A DNA stretch of 64,000 nt from Paenibacillus caseinilyticus (GCF_027533645.1 NZ_JAQAGY010000005.1:124001-188000), one strand, 5' to 3'. Shown: positions 1 through 7,980, numbered from the stretch's first letter. Numbers and translations: made by a program. Notes: a model not told the origin generated them from the letters alone.

Positions 1-147
1 ACTTCGCTGACATCCCTGCGGTTCAAGCTCTGGGATGAGCAGGCTAAGAATTTCATTTCATTCAAAGAATTGAAGCTCTCCCGCCGTGCGTCCGAATCGG
101 TTGCGGACCGTCTCAAGGGTCAGCGTCCGGGCTTGCAAGGGGAGTAA
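1..147 (+). CDS. des: Acyl-lipid desaturase Des, C-terminal end (partial)
   Basis: The window opens inside a reading frame of 48 codons that ends at TAA 145-147. Its residues TSLTSLRFKLWDE and FISFKELKL resemble the C-terminus of Bacillus Des, the membrane delta-5 acyl-lipid desaturase that introduces double bonds into phospholipid acyl chains after cold shock. The catalytic histidine boxes lie upstream, outside the window. The gene sits directly before desK-desR, the same order as in B. subtilis, where DesK/DesR switches des on when membranes become rigid. The call rests on this short C-terminal match together with gene order. Confidence 0.8.
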   Translation, partial: TSLTSLRFKLWDEQAKNFISFKELKLSRRASESVADRLKGQRPGLQGE

Positions 148-198
148 GCCTAGCCTACAATGGAAGGGACAGCAGTGAATCCAAAAGGGTGGGCGGCC

Positions 199-1335
199 AT
201 GCAGAAGTGGTATCAGATTTTTCAACGGAATACGGGTCTCAGCCCTTATGTATGGGTCGTCTTTTACATCCTTCCTTTTTACTTCATCTTCAGATCTTCT
301 TCCACCTATGAAGTCGTCAGCGGGATTGTCATGATCTTGGTGTTCTTCGTCTGTTACGTCCTCTCGTTCGTTTCGAGAGGGTGGCTCATTTACTTTTGGA
401 CCAGCGTACAGATTGTGATCTCCATCGCCATGACCCTGCTGTTCGGCTATGTTTATTTTTCGCTCTTCATCGCCTTCTTCATCGGAAATCTGCAGCACCG
501 TGCAGGCTTCATTGTTCTTTATACGGTGCATCTGCTGAGCACGATCGTAACGGTGAATATCGAGTTCGTCTCGCGCAACCCGGTGTTCATCTCGCAGCTT
601 CCCTTCGTTCTCATCACGCTGCTCGCGGTGATTCTTCTTCCCGTGACGACATACAATAGGAACAGAAGCGACAAGCTGCAGGGCCAGCTCGAGGACGCGA
701 ACAAGCGGATCTCCGAGCTCGTGAAGCTGGAGGAGCGCCAGCGGATCGCACGGGACCTGCATGATACCCTCGGGCAGAAGCTCTCCCTGATCGGCCTGAA
801 GAGCGATCTTGCGGGCAAGCTGGTGCGTAAGGACCCGAGCCGCGCATTGAACGAAATCAACGACGTGCGGCAGACCGCCCGGGGCGCGCTGAAGGAAGTG
901 AGAGAGATGGTCACCCAGATGCGCGGCACCTCGCTCGAGGAAGAGCTCTTCCGGGTGAAGCAGATCTTGAAGGCGGCGGAGATCGAGTTCACGCTGGAGG
1001 GCGATCCGAAGCTGCCTGATACGCCGCTGCTCACCGAGAATGTGATCAGCATGTGCGTGAAGGAAGCGGTCACGAACATCGTCAAGCACAGCCGGGCCAC
1101 CGCCTGCACGCTGGCTGTCGAGCCTTCCCCGGGCGGACTGACGATCCTGGTCAAGGACAACGGGATTGGTATGCCGGGGGATGCGGTATGCTTCCGTGGC
1201 AACGGGCTGCGGGGCATGAAGGAGCGGCTGGAGTTCGTGAACGGAAGCCTGGATATTCGTACCGACGGAGGAACCTTGGTGGTCATCCGAGTACCGAATA
1301 TTCTCAAACCACCGGAACCGGAGGCGGGGATATGA
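199..1335 (+). CDS. desK: DesK sensor histidine kinase (membrane thermosensor)
   Basis: Membrane-bound histidine kinase that senses membrane order and phosphorylates DesR. The N-terminal ~150 residues hold about five hydrophobic segments (PYVWVVFYILPFYFIF onward), followed by a linker helix, the dimerisation/H-box ARDLHDTLGQKLSLIG and an HATPase domain with an N-box (KEAVTNIVKHS) and glycine-rich GNGLRGMKERLEF. In-frame starts also exist at 160 (ATG) and 175 (GTG). I choose ATG 199 because it places the phospho-accepting histidine at residue 188, the position known for B. subtilis DesK, and because an AAAGGGTGGG stretch precedes it. The gene overlaps desR by four bases (ATGA), so the two are translationally coupled. 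Confidence 0.92.
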   Translation: MQKWYQIFQRNTGLSPYVWVVFYILPFYFIFRSSSTYEVVSGIVMILVFFVCYVLSFVSRGWLIYFWTSVQIVISIAMTLLFGYVYFSLFIAFFIGNLQHRAGFIVLYTVHLLSTIVTVNIEFVSRNPVFISQLPFVLITLLAVILLPVTTYNRNRSDKLQGQLEDANKRISELVKLEERQRIARDLHDTLGQKLSLIGLKSDLAGKLVRKDPSRALNEINDVRQTARGALKEVREMVTQMRGTSLEEELFRVKQILKAAEIEFTLEGDPKLPDTPLLTENVISMCVKEAVTNIVKHSRATACTLAVEPSPGGLTILVKDNGIGMPGDAVCFRGNGLRGMKERLEFVNGSLDIRTDGGTLVVIRVPNILKPPEPEAGI

Positions 1336-1931
1336 TACGTATCGTCATTGCGGAGGATCAGCGGATGCTGCTGGGTGCCCTCTCTTCGCTCCTCGATCTA
1401 GAAGAGGATATGGAGGTGGTCGGGCGGGCGGGCAATGGCGCGGATGCCGTGAAGCTCGTTCAAGAGCAGAAGCCCGATATCTGCGTTATGGATATCGAGA
1501 TGCCGCTGAAGAGCGGACTGGATGCCGCCGAAGAACTGAAGGGAAGCGGCTGCAAGGTGCTCATCTTGACCACGTTCGCCCGCTCCGGTTACTTCGAGCG
1601 CGCGCTGAAGGCTGGGGCCCACGGGTACCTGCTGAAGGACAGTCCGAGTGAGGAACTCGCGGAGTCGATCCGCAGCATCATGGCCGGACGCCGCATCTAC
1701 GCGGCCGAGCTGGTAGACGGGGACTACAGCCAGGAGAACCCTTTGACCGACCGGGAGAAGGAAGTGCTGGCGCTGGTCGCCGACGGCAAGAATACCAAAG
1801 AGATCGCCTCCGAGCTGTACCTGACGACCGGAACGGTACGCAATTATATTTCGGTGATCCTCGATAAGCTCGGTGTCAGCAACCGGATCGAGGCGATCAC
1901 GCGGTTCAAGGAGAACGGCTGGTTCAAATAG
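1332..1931 (+). CDS. desR: DesR response regulator (NarL/LuxR-type)
   Basis: 199 residues, the same length as B. subtilis DesR. The N-terminal receiver domain starts IRIVIAEDQRMLLGALSSLL and carries the phospho-acceptor Asp at residue 54 (VMDIEMP), the conserved LTTF switch region and a lysine in YLLKDSPSEEL. The C-terminal LuxR-type helix-turn-helix is LTDREKEVLALVADGKNTKE followed by IASELYLTTGTVRNY. In B. subtilis phosphorylated DesR activates des transcription; des lies immediately upstream here. Its start overlaps the desK stop by four bases. A terminator hairpin follows 40 bases downstream, closing a des-desK-desR unit. Confidence 0.93.
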   Translation: MIRIVIAEDQRMLLGALSSLLDLEEDMEVVGRAGNGADAVKLVQEQKPDICVMDIEMPLKSGLDAAEELKGSGCKVLILTTFARSGYFERALKAGAHGYLLKDSPSEELAESIRSIMAGRRIYAAELVDGDYSQENPLTDREKEVLALVADGKNTKEIASELYLTTGTVRNYISVILDKLGVSNRIEAITRFKENGWFK

Positions 1932-1971
1932 CGCCGGTTAAGCAGCCGTGCGAGTCACAAGTCCAAGCATC

Positions 1972-1999
1972 AAGCCCAAGCGGGAAGCTTGGGCTTTTT
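1972..1999 (+). terminator. Rho-independent terminator after desR
   Basis: A perfect 10-bp stem AAGCCCAAGC / GCTTGGGCTT (1972-1981 and 1987-1996) with a GGGAA loop, continuing into a short T run (TTTTT at 1995-1999). Confidence 0.85.
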
Positions 2000-2111
2000 C
2001 TGATTGCGATGCAGGAGAAGGGGAAGAGGGCCATACGGAACTTGCGGAGGGGGTGTGGATGCCTCGGAAGGGACGGACAGACGGCAGCCCGCAGGCTGAA
2101 GACGGGGCACA

Positions 2112-2149
2112 CACCAAAAGAAAGCCTTGGACACTGGAGGTCCAAGGCT
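2112..2149 (-). terminator. Terminator of the catalase gene
   Basis: A perfect 10-bp stem AGCCTTGGAC / GTCCAAGGCT (2123-2132 and 2140-2149) with a 7-base loop. Read on the minus strand it runs into TTTCTTTTGG, so it terminates the leftward katA transcript. The interval 2000-2110 shows no convincing gene. Confidence 0.8.
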
Positions 2150-2210
2150 CATTCGGAAAAGTGTGTGAATTCGTGTGGGAATGGGGCAATTCCGGTAACC
2201 CGGTGAAAGA

Positions 2211-3668
2211 TTAGATTAACGTCGGAGCCGGGAGACCAAGGCCCTCGGCAATACGTGTGCCGTATTCCGGATCGGCCTTGAAGAAGTGGCCGATCTGGCG
2301 GAGCTTGATGTCATCGCGTTCTACCGGTTTCATCGCGCCTACGATGTTCTCGACCAGACGCGTACGCTCATCTTCGCTCAGCAGGCGGTATAGATCGCCT
2401 GCTTGGGTGTAGTGGTCGTCGTGATCGTAAGCCACGCTGTCGGCAAGGCCCGATACTTCGAATGGCGTCGTGCGGTGCTGCGGCGATTCTTTGGGTCCGC
2501 CGTAGCTGTTCGGCTCGTAGTACATGGAAGCTCCGCCGTTGCCATCGGCACGCATCTGACCGTCACGCTGGTGGTTGTTCACCTCGGCTACCGGACGGTT
2601 GATCGGCAGCTGGTTGTGGTTCGCACCCACACGGTAACGGTGAGCATCAGCGTAGGCGAAGATACGGCCCTGCAGCATTTTGTCCGGGGATGCCTCGATA
2701 CCGGGAACGAATGCGCCAGGAGTGAATGTCGACTGCTCTACCTCTGCGAAGTAGTTCTCCGGGTTGCGGTCCAGCACCATGCGGCCTACCTCGATCAGCG
2801 GATAGTCCTTCTGGGACCATACCTTCGTGACATCGAACGGATCAAAACGGTACGTGTTGGCATCTTCGAGCGGCATGATCTGTACGTACAGTCTCCAAGC
2901 CGGGAAGTCGCCGTTCTCGATAGCGTTGAACAGGTCTTCGGTATGGTAGTCCGGATGCTCGCCTGCGAGCTTCGCAGCTACGTTCACATCCATGTTCTTC
3001 ACGCCTTGCTCTGTCTTGAAGTGGTACTTCACCCATACGGCTTGGCCTTCTGCATTAACCCACTTGAAGGTGTGGGAGCCGAAGCCGTGCATATGTCTCA
3101 GTGTCGCCGGAATACCGCGGTCGGACATCAAGATCGTTATCTGGTGTAGAGACTCCGGGGACAGGGACCAGAAATCCCAAACCGCATTCGGGTTCTTCAG
3201 GTGCGTCTGCGGGTGGCGCTTCTGGGTATGGATGAAGTCCGGGAACTTGATGGCATCGCGGATGAAGAACACAGGCGTGTTATTGCCGACGAGGTCATAG
3301 TTGCCTTCTTCGGTGTAGAACTTCACGGAGAAACCGCGCGGGTCACGAACCGTATCGGCTGAGCCGAGCTCGCCGGCAACGGTGGAGAAGCGGATGAACA
3401 TCGGCGTGCGCTTGCCTACTTCGGAGAGGAAGGCAGCCTTCGTGTACTGGCTCACATCGTTCGTTACTTCGAAGTGGCCGTGGGCGCCGGCGCCCTTGGC
3501 ATGAACGACGCGCTCAGGCACGCGCTCCCGGTTGAAGTGGGCGAGCTTCTCGATCAGGTGCGCATCTTGGATCAAGGTAGGGCCGCGGTATCCGGCGGTC
3601 ATTGAATTCTGGTTGTCTCCTACTGGGGCACCCCAGGAGGTAGTGAGTTTTTTGTCATTCGTACTCAA
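2211..3668 (-). CDS. katA: Vegetative-type monofunctional haem catalase KatA
   Basis: Dismutates hydrogen peroxide to water and oxygen in the cytoplasm. About 485 residues, normal for small-subunit clade 3 catalases. Visible signatures: N-terminal [20 protein letters not shown], catalytic His in [12 protein letters not shown], distal Asn in [18 protein letters not shown], and the haem-ligand Tyr in [18 protein letters not shown] at 3677 is inside the Shine-Dalgarno GAGGTGA; the TTG at 3668 gives correct spacing and a protein starting [13 protein letters not shown], which aligns with B. subtilis KatA, so I prefer it. Monocistronic, with its own terminator and two PerR/Fur-like boxes upstream, implying peroxide-induced expression. 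Confidence 0.95.
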   Translation of the reverse strand: MSTNDKKLTTSWGAPVGDNQNSMTAGYRGPTLIQDAHLIEKLAHFNRERVPERVVHAKGAGAHGHFEVTNDVSQYTKAAFLSEVGKRTPMFIRFSTVAGELGSADTVRDPRGFSVKFYTEEGNYDLVGNNTPVFFIRDAIKFPDFIHTQKRHPQTHLKNPNAVWDFWSLSPESLHQITILMSDRGIPATLRHMHGFGSHTFKWVNAEGQAVWVKYHFKTEQGVKNMDVNVAAKLAGEHPDYHTEDLFNAIENGDFPAWRLYVQIMPLEDANTYRFDPFDVTKVWSQKDYPLIEVGRMVLDRNPENYFAEVEQSTFTPGAFVPGIEASPDKMLQGRIFAYADAHRYRVGANHNQLPINRPVAEVNNHQRDGQMRADGNGGASMYYEPNSYGGPKESPQHRTTPFEVSGLADSVAYDHDDHYTQAGDLYRLLSEDERTRLVENIVGAMKPVERDDIKLRQIGHFFKADPEYGTRIAEGLGLPAPTLI

Positions 3669-3720
3669 TTCGTTCACCTCGTAAAGTTAATGTGGTTGGT
3701 CGGTATTGCCTATAACTATA

Positions 3721-3769
3721 TGATAACCATTCTCAAATAAAAATCAATACTTTTTTATAATAATTCTAA
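3721..3769 (-). promoter_or_regulatory. PerR/Fur-type operator pair upstream of katA
   Basis: TTATAATAATTCTAA at 3755-3769 differs from the PerR box TTATAATNATTATAA by one base. TGATAACCATTCTCA at 3721-3735 differs from the Fur-family 7-1-7 consensus TGATAATNATTATCA by two bases. Both lie 50-100 bases upstream of the katA start in a markedly AT-rich stretch. PerR (peroxide sensor) control of katA is well established in Bacillus; which Fur-family protein binds the proximal site cannot be told from sequence. Confidence 0.75.
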
Positions 3770-4057
3770 TTTAGTAATGAGTATAACTGAGAATGGCATA
3801 AAACCGGCCGTATATTTGACAAATTTGGGATTTACAAGTCCCATGAAGATATTTGTATGTATTAAATATTGATATTAAGAATAGTTCATCCATCTTCATA
3901 CTCTGGTTCTATCTAACTCTTTAGTTAAATATAGGATATCTAAAAACCGCGGAGCCGTCTATCATTTCCGTCACAGCTTGCTGAGATTGTATCTCCCGCG
4001 GGCAGGAAAAGGATGGTAGAATAAGGCATGGTATTCCGGAAGATGAGGTGAGAGCAC
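3770..4057. other. AT-rich divergent intergenic region, no gene seen
   Basis: This stretch separates katA (leftward) from the NADAR gene (rightward). It is clearly richer in A and T than the surroundings up to about 3950. I see no ORF with a ribosome binding site and no hairpin terminator. A weak -10-like TAGAAT at 4017-4022 could serve the NADAR gene, but I cannot find a matching -35. Confidence 0.5.
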
Positions 4058-4771
4058 ATGGATATTCAGGAAGAGGCGCTTGATCCTCAGAGGAAAGAGT
4101 CCAGGGCCCGTTATCTTGGGCTGAAGAGAGAAGAGAAGGTAATCCGGTTCTATGCCACCGACCGGCCCTATGGTGCCTTCTCTAATTTTGCCAAGCTGCC
4201 ATTCGAGCTCGGGGGGAAGATCTGGCCTACGTCGGAGCATTACTTCCAGGCCATGAAGTTCTACGGGACGCCGCACGAGGAGGAGCTCCGTCTTACTCCC
4301 ACGGCTATGCAAGCCGCGAAGCGGGGCCGGGAGCGGAGCAGGCCGCTTCGGTCCGACTGGGAGGAGAGCAAGGTCGGTGTCATGCTGGAGGCCCTGCTCG
4401 CGAAGGTGGAACAGCATCCGGCTGTACGGGAGCTCCTGCTGTCGACTGGGGACTGCCTGCTTGTAGAGCATACCGGCAACGATGCCTTCTGGGGGGACAA
4501 CGGCGACGGTACCGGGCAGAACATGCTGGGCCGCCTGCTCATGCAGGTCCGCGGGGAGCAGGCGGGGTACCGGGCGGAGTTCTTTTTGCCGCCCTGGATC
4601 GTGTTCCCGGGCCAGCATCCCTTCAGTATCTTCTGGCGCATGGGAGACGGAGAGGGCTATCTCATGGAGCTGGGGAAGTGGCATGACACGCTGAACCCGG
4701 AGGCAGAGCTCGAATACCGTCGCTACTTTGTTCCTCCTGAAGAGTGGGCTGACTATTACCCGCAGGAATAG
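4058..4771 (+). CDS. NADAR/YbiA-like N-glycosidase with C-terminal extension
   Basis: 237 residues. Residues about 28-170 form a NADAR (DUF1768, YbiA-like) domain: IRFYATDRPYGAFSNFA, the SEHYFQAMKF motif, and the C-terminal WGDNGDGTGQNMLGRLLM. Characterised members hydrolyse N-glycosidic bonds, either of early riboflavin intermediates (YbiA) or of ADP-ribosyl modifications. The last ~65 residues (YRAEFFLPPWIVFPG onward, rich in aromatic residues) lie beyond the usual domain end and I do not recognise them. An AGGTGA ribosome binding site precedes the ATG. No neighbour suggests a pathway; a role in damage clearance or NAD/ADP-ribose metabolism is possible. Confidence 0.75.
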   Translation: MDIQEEALDPQRKESRARYLGLKREEKVIRFYATDRPYGAFSNFAKLPFELGGKIWPTSEHYFQAMKFYGTPHEEELRLTPTAMQAAKRGRERSRPLRSDWEESKVGVMLEALLAKVEQHPAVRELLLSTGDCLLVEHTGNDAFWGDNGDGTGQNMLGRLLMQVRGEQAGYRAEFFLPPWIVFPGQHPFSIFWRMGDGEGYLMELGKWHDTLNPEAELEYRRYFVPPEEWADYYPQE

Positions 4772-5023
4772 CGGGGGCCGCTCTATTCCGGGGCCCGGGG
4801 GGGGCGGGGCTGCTGGATTCGTATCCAGATGTCATCCCCGCGCGGGCCTTCCCTTCGTGATCCCGCGGCCCCGCGTAAATAGGCGGGCGGCTTCATTTGG
4901 CCCCTTAACCGGCCCAATATGTCTTGGACGAGCTCCGAAATGCTCATAATCTCATATACTGTAGTATTCCGTACGCATATGAAGCGTAGGAGAACCGCGT
5001 TTCCTAGCAAGGCTGGAGGAGTT

Positions 5024-5092
5024 ATGGTTTGGTATGTTTTGGGGCATCCTGATCCTACAGAAACCATCCTGTCCGCACCCTATTGCTGCTAA
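5024..5092 (+). CDS. Possible 22-residue peptide ORF (Cys-Cys terminus)
   Basis: A short frame encodes MVWYVLGHPDPTETILSAPY followed by CC and TAA. It begins nine bases after a strong GGAGGAG ribosome binding site, which is the only reason it is listed. It lies in the 446-base gap between the NADAR gene and pullulanase, and its stop codon lies inside the cre-like site at 5087-5100. No family is recognised. It may be a leader peptide, a tiny secreted peptide, or a chance ORF. Confidence 0.25.
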   Translation: MVWYVLGHPDPTETILSAPYCC

Positions 5093-5100
5093 CGCTTACA
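5087..5100. promoter_or_regulatory. CcpA cre-like site upstream of pullulanase
   Basis: TGCTAACGCTTACA matches the cre consensus TGWNANCGNTNWCA at every fixed position but the third. It lies about 120 bases upstream of the pullulanase start, a typical place for catabolite repression of a polysaccharide-degrading gene. The remainder of the 4772-5217 gap holds nothing else I can support. Confidence 0.55.
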
Positions 5101-5217
5101 CGTTATTCTTATCCTTTTGATATTATGCCTCTTAACATATTCCTCCAATGTGACGACAAATAGAGTACTTGCTAATTACGAAGCAGCAGAAGCGAATCCA
5201 AGCCGGGAGGGACGAAT

Positions 5218-7182
5218 ATGTCGATACAGCATGAGCTTGATTTTACGATTCACTACGGGGATCCCGAGGTCACGGGGAGACTTGTGGTGGGAACGAAGGC
5301 ATTCGACGAGGCGTTCTTCTATGACGGGGACGACCTTGGTTTGACTTATACGCCTGGAAGGTCGTTCTTCCGGCTCTGGGCGCCGACGGCAGGAGAAGCT
5401 GTCGTGGCGCTGTACCGGACCTGGGACGAGGAGGCGGCGGATCTCGAGCTGCCGATGACCCGGGCGGAGCGGGGAACGTGGACGCTGGAGCTCGAAGGCG
5501 ATTTCGACAGCTGGTTCTATACGTACCGGGTGAAGATCGGGGACGGATGGAACGAAGCCGCCGATCCTTACGCCAAGGCGGTGGGCGTGAACGGAAAGCG
5601 GGGAGCCATCCTGGATCTGCGCAAGACGGACCCCCACGTGTGGACCGAGGCAAAGCCGCCCCTGCGGGCTGCGGTGGACGCTGTCATCTACGAGGTGCAT
5701 GTGCGCGACTTCAGCATTCACCCGGAGTCCGGCATGGAGCACAAGGGGAAGTTCCTGGCCTTCTGCGAGCCCGGCAGCCAGGGGCCGGACGGGATCGTGA
5801 CCGGTATCGACCATCTGGCCGATCTGGGCGTGACGCATGTTCAGCTGCTGCCGGTCAACGACTACTTCTACGGCAGCGTGGATGAGACGAGGCCCGGCGA
5901 GCAGTACAACTGGGGCTACGACCCCCAGAACTACAACGTGCCGGAGGGCTCGTACGCGGGGGATCCGTACCGGCCCGCCTCCCGGATCCGGGAGCTGAAG
6001 CAGCTCGTGCAGGCGCTGCACGACCGCGGCATCCGCGTAATCCAGGATGTGGTATACAATCACTTGTATGACGGCTACCGGGCGAATCTCGCGCAGCTGG
6101 TGCCAGGGTATTACTTCCGCTACCGGGAGGACGGGACGCTCTCCAACGGCTCGCACTGCGGCAATGAGACAGCATCGGAGCGCCCCATGATGCGCAAGTT
6201 CATCGTCGACTCCGTCGTGTACTGGGCGCGGGAGTTCCATATGGACGGTTTCCGCTTCGACCTCATGGGCCTGCATGACGTGGGCCTGATGCAGGAGATC
6301 CGCCGCCGGCTCGATGAGATCGACCCCTCGATCCTGGTCATCGGCGAGGGGTGGAACATGGACTCCGCCCTCGCTCCCGAAGAGCGGGCGAACCAGGAGC
6401 ATGCCGGCCGGATGCCGCGGATCGGCCAGTTCAACGACCGGCTGCGCAACGCAATCAAGGGCGATACCTTCAACAAGACGTCGCGCGGCTTCGTGAACGG
6501 CGGCGGGTACCTCGAGCACGAGATCAAGACCGGCGTCTGCGGCTCGATTCCTTATAATGAGTATACCCGAGGCTTCGCGCTGGAACCGGAGCAGACCGTG
6601 AATTACGCGGAATGCCACGACAACTTCACCTTATGGGATAAGCTCTCGGGCGTCAGCGGAGGGGAGGAGGAGAATGTGCTCCGCGCGATGCACCGGCTCG
6701 CTTCCGCCGTGGTCCTGACGAGCCAAGGCATTCCGCTGCTTCATGCGGGCCAGGAATTCATGCGCACGAAGCAAGGGGTGGAGAACAGCTACAAGTCCCC
6801 CGACGAGATCAACCGCCTCGACTGGCGGCGCTGTGCGGAGCGCAAGCACGACGTCTGGTTCATGAAGGAGCTCATCGCGCTGCGCAAGGAGCATCCGGCC
6901 TTCCGCCTGACGACGGCGGAGGAGATCCGCAGCCATCTCTGCTTCGAGGATGCGCCGGGCGGCTGTGTCGCTTATACGCTCCGCGGCCATGCAGGCGGTG
7001 ATGCCGCCGAGCACCTCTACGTGCTCTATCATGCGAACCGCGGCACGGATGAGCTGCCCTTGCCGCCGCTGGGCAAGTGGGAGATCCGGTTCGGGAGCGA
7101 GCATGTGCGCCGTCTTGATGACAGCCGGCTGCAGGCCGAGGGGATCGGTATGGTGGTGCTTCAGGTGGCAGGGCGGCCTTAA
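5218..7182 (+). CDS. pulA: Type I pullulanase (GH13, alpha-1,6 debranching)
   Basis: 654 residues. Hydrolyses alpha-1,6 branch points of pullulan, glycogen or limit dextrins. The N-terminal ~150 residues form a CBM48-like beta-sandwich (FFRLWAPTAGEAVVALYRTW). The catalytic barrel shows the type I pullulanase signature YNWGYDPQNYNVPEGSYA, then DVVYNH (region I), GFRFDLMG with the nucleophile Asp (region II), ILVIGEGW with the acid/base Glu (region III) and NYAECHDN with the third acidic residue (region IV). There is no signal peptide, so it is probably cytoplasmic and acts on imported dextrins or glycogen. GGGAGGG precedes the ATG. A cre-like site upstream predicts glucose repression. Confidence 0.93.
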   Translation: MSIQHELDFTIHYGDPEVTGRLVVGTKAFDEAFFYDGDDLGLTYTPGRSFFRLWAPTAGEAVVALYRTWDEEAADLELPMTRAERGTWTLELEGDFDSWFYTYRVKIGDGWNEAADPYAKAVGVNGKRGAILDLRKTDPHVWTEAKPPLRAAVDAVIYEVHVRDFSIHPESGMEHKGKFLAFCEPGSQGPDGIVTGIDHLADLGVTHVQLLPVNDYFYGSVDETRPGEQYNWGYDPQNYNVPEGSYAGDPYRPASRIRELKQLVQALHDRGIRVIQDVVYNHLYDGYRANLAQLVPGYYFRYREDGTLSNGSHCGNETASERPMMRKFIVDSVVYWAREFHMDGFRFDLMGLHDVGLMQEIRRRLDEIDPSILVIGEGWNMDSALAPEERANQEHAGRMPRIGQFNDRLRNAIKGDTFNKTSRGFVNGGGYLEHEIKTGVCGSIPYNEYTRGFALEPEQTVNYAECHDNFTLWDKLSGVSGGEEENVLRAMHRLASAVVLTSQGIPLLHAGQEFMRTKQGVENSYKSPDEINRLDWRRCAERKHDVWFMKELIALRKEHPAFRLTTAEEIRSHLCFEDAPGGCVAYTLRGHAGGDAAEHLYVLYHANRGTDELPLPPLGKWEIRFGSEHVRRLDDSRLQAEGIGMVVLQVAGRP

Positions 7183-7212
7183 GGCTGCGCAGCGTGCTGT
7201 GTGAGGTAGTGG

Positions 7213-7247
7213 GAAGCCCCGGGTCTCGCGTTGAGACTCGGGGCTTC
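7213..7247 (+). terminator. Hairpin after pullulanase
   Basis: A 15-bp stem (7213-7227 with 7233-7247, one G-T pair), loop GCGTT. No T run follows, so it may be a weak terminator or a 3'-end stabiliser. Confidence 0.55.
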
Positions 7248-7333
7248 CGTGTGTCTGCAGCCGCTGCAGCGTGCGGGGCGGCCGGTACTGCAACGCAGAG
7301 CCTCCTGAGCTTCATAGATCGCTCCATGACGAT

Positions 7334-7363
7334 TTGACACCAGCCCGGCGGGTCTGTTATATT
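7334..7363 (+). promoter_or_regulatory. SigA-type promoter of the riboswitch transcript
   Basis: A perfect -35 TTGACA (7334-7339) and -10 TATATT (7358-7363) with an 18-base spacer. The expected start point near 7370 is about 17 bases before the aptamer. Confidence 0.75.
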
Positions 7364-7386
7364 GCTGGTAACACCAATTGAATACT

Positions 7387-7487
7387 CTCAAAGGGGAGTA
7401 GCTAGTACACGCAAAGTCGTCATTCCGTGGCTTCACCGCCTCCGGCTTTGTATGCGACGTATCCACGTTGTTAGCGAGACCTTTGCC
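7387..7487 (+). ncRNA. yybP-ykoY (Mn2+) riboswitch aptamer
   Basis: The conserved blocks of this family are present in order: CAAAGGGGAGTAGC (7389-7402), GCAAAGTCGTCA (7411-7422), the CCGGCTTTG strand (7442-7450), the ACGT/ACGT arm at 7457-7468 and AGCGAGACCTTTGCC (7473-7487), the last closing P1 with the first block. Family members bind Mn2+ at the junction of the two stacked legs and usually switch on manganese efflux or TerC-like membrane proteins. The gene downstream here is instead a small soluble-looking protein. Confidence 0.93.
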
Positions 7488-7492
7488 CGTCC

Positions 7493-7554
7493 GGCAAAGG
7501 TTGATATAGATTCCTGCAGCAGCCTTTGCCGGCCAACCGGTGAAGGCTGCTTTT
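7493..7554 (+). promoter_or_regulatory. Riboswitch expression platform: antiterminator and terminator
   Basis: GGCAAAGGT (7493-7501) can pair with ACCTTTGCC (7479-7487, the 3' strand of P1) or with CCTTTGCC (7523-7530) inside the terminator. The terminator is a 14-bp stem, 7519-7532 with 7537-7550, loop CCAA, then TTTT. When Mn2+ holds P1 closed, 7493-7501 is free to pair with the terminator's 5' arm and disrupt it; without Mn2+, P1's 3' strand captures it and the terminator forms. This predicts a transcriptional ON switch. The pairings are seen in the sequence; the direction is inference. Confidence 0.8.
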
Positions 7555-7605
7555 ACGTTCGCACGCCGAGGTCTGCCGTACCATACCACGAAGGGAGCAT
7601 GGCTT

Positions 7606-7881
7606 ATGATCCTGCATTTGTTCGTCACCTTATTGGAGCAGCGCCGGCAACTGTTACAAGAATCGCGGAGAGAAGGCGGAGTGCCGGGTGCTGCCGCCCG
7701 CAAGCTGAAAGCGGTGGAATCCGAGATCGCCCGTCGCTTCGGACAGTATTTTGGCAAGAAGCTGAAGGTACGGGGCAGAGAGTTCCTTCAGGCGGAGAGA
7801 TGGCTTCCCGGATCGGAATTCAAGGTACGGCAGGCCCGCTCCTCGGGCCGCAATCGGCAGGTCGTTTATTCGGTACGATAG
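7606..7881 (+). CDS. Small unrecognised protein under Mn2+ riboswitch control
   Basis: 91 residues starting MILHLFVTLLEQRRQLLQES. I chose ATG 7606 because AAGGGAG (7590-7596) sits at proper spacing; the frame is open upstream to 7540 but that part overlaps the terminator. The protein is basic, with a short hydrophobic N-terminus too weak for a clear membrane segment, a probable helical middle (ARKLKAVESEIARRFGQYFG) and an Arg/Ser-rich C-terminus (RQARSSGRNRQVVYSVR). I recognise no family and assign no function. Its leader implies that expression responds to manganese. It is followed by its own terminator, so it is monocistronic. Confidence 0.7.
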   Translation: MILHLFVTLLEQRRQLLQESRREGGVPGAAARKLKAVESEIARRFGQYFGKKLKVRGREFLQAERWLPGSEFKVRQARSSGRNRQVVYSVR

Positions 7882-7980
7882 CTGGGGGTAACGCTGACAG
7901 GACGGCCCCGCCGCTGCATTACGGTATTCTCATGTGAGGGACCCCGCCTTCCCCTAGGGGTTCCCGCAGCTCACTCCTTT

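Noticed and set aside
58-1089. Long minus-strand ORF opposite desK
   Set aside because: It is a shadow of desK, which has full family motifs and matching length.
4783-5067. Minus-strand 94-codon ORF in the gap before pullulanase
   Set aside because: No ribosome binding site and an Arg/Pro-rich composition typical of antisense reading in GC-rich DNA.
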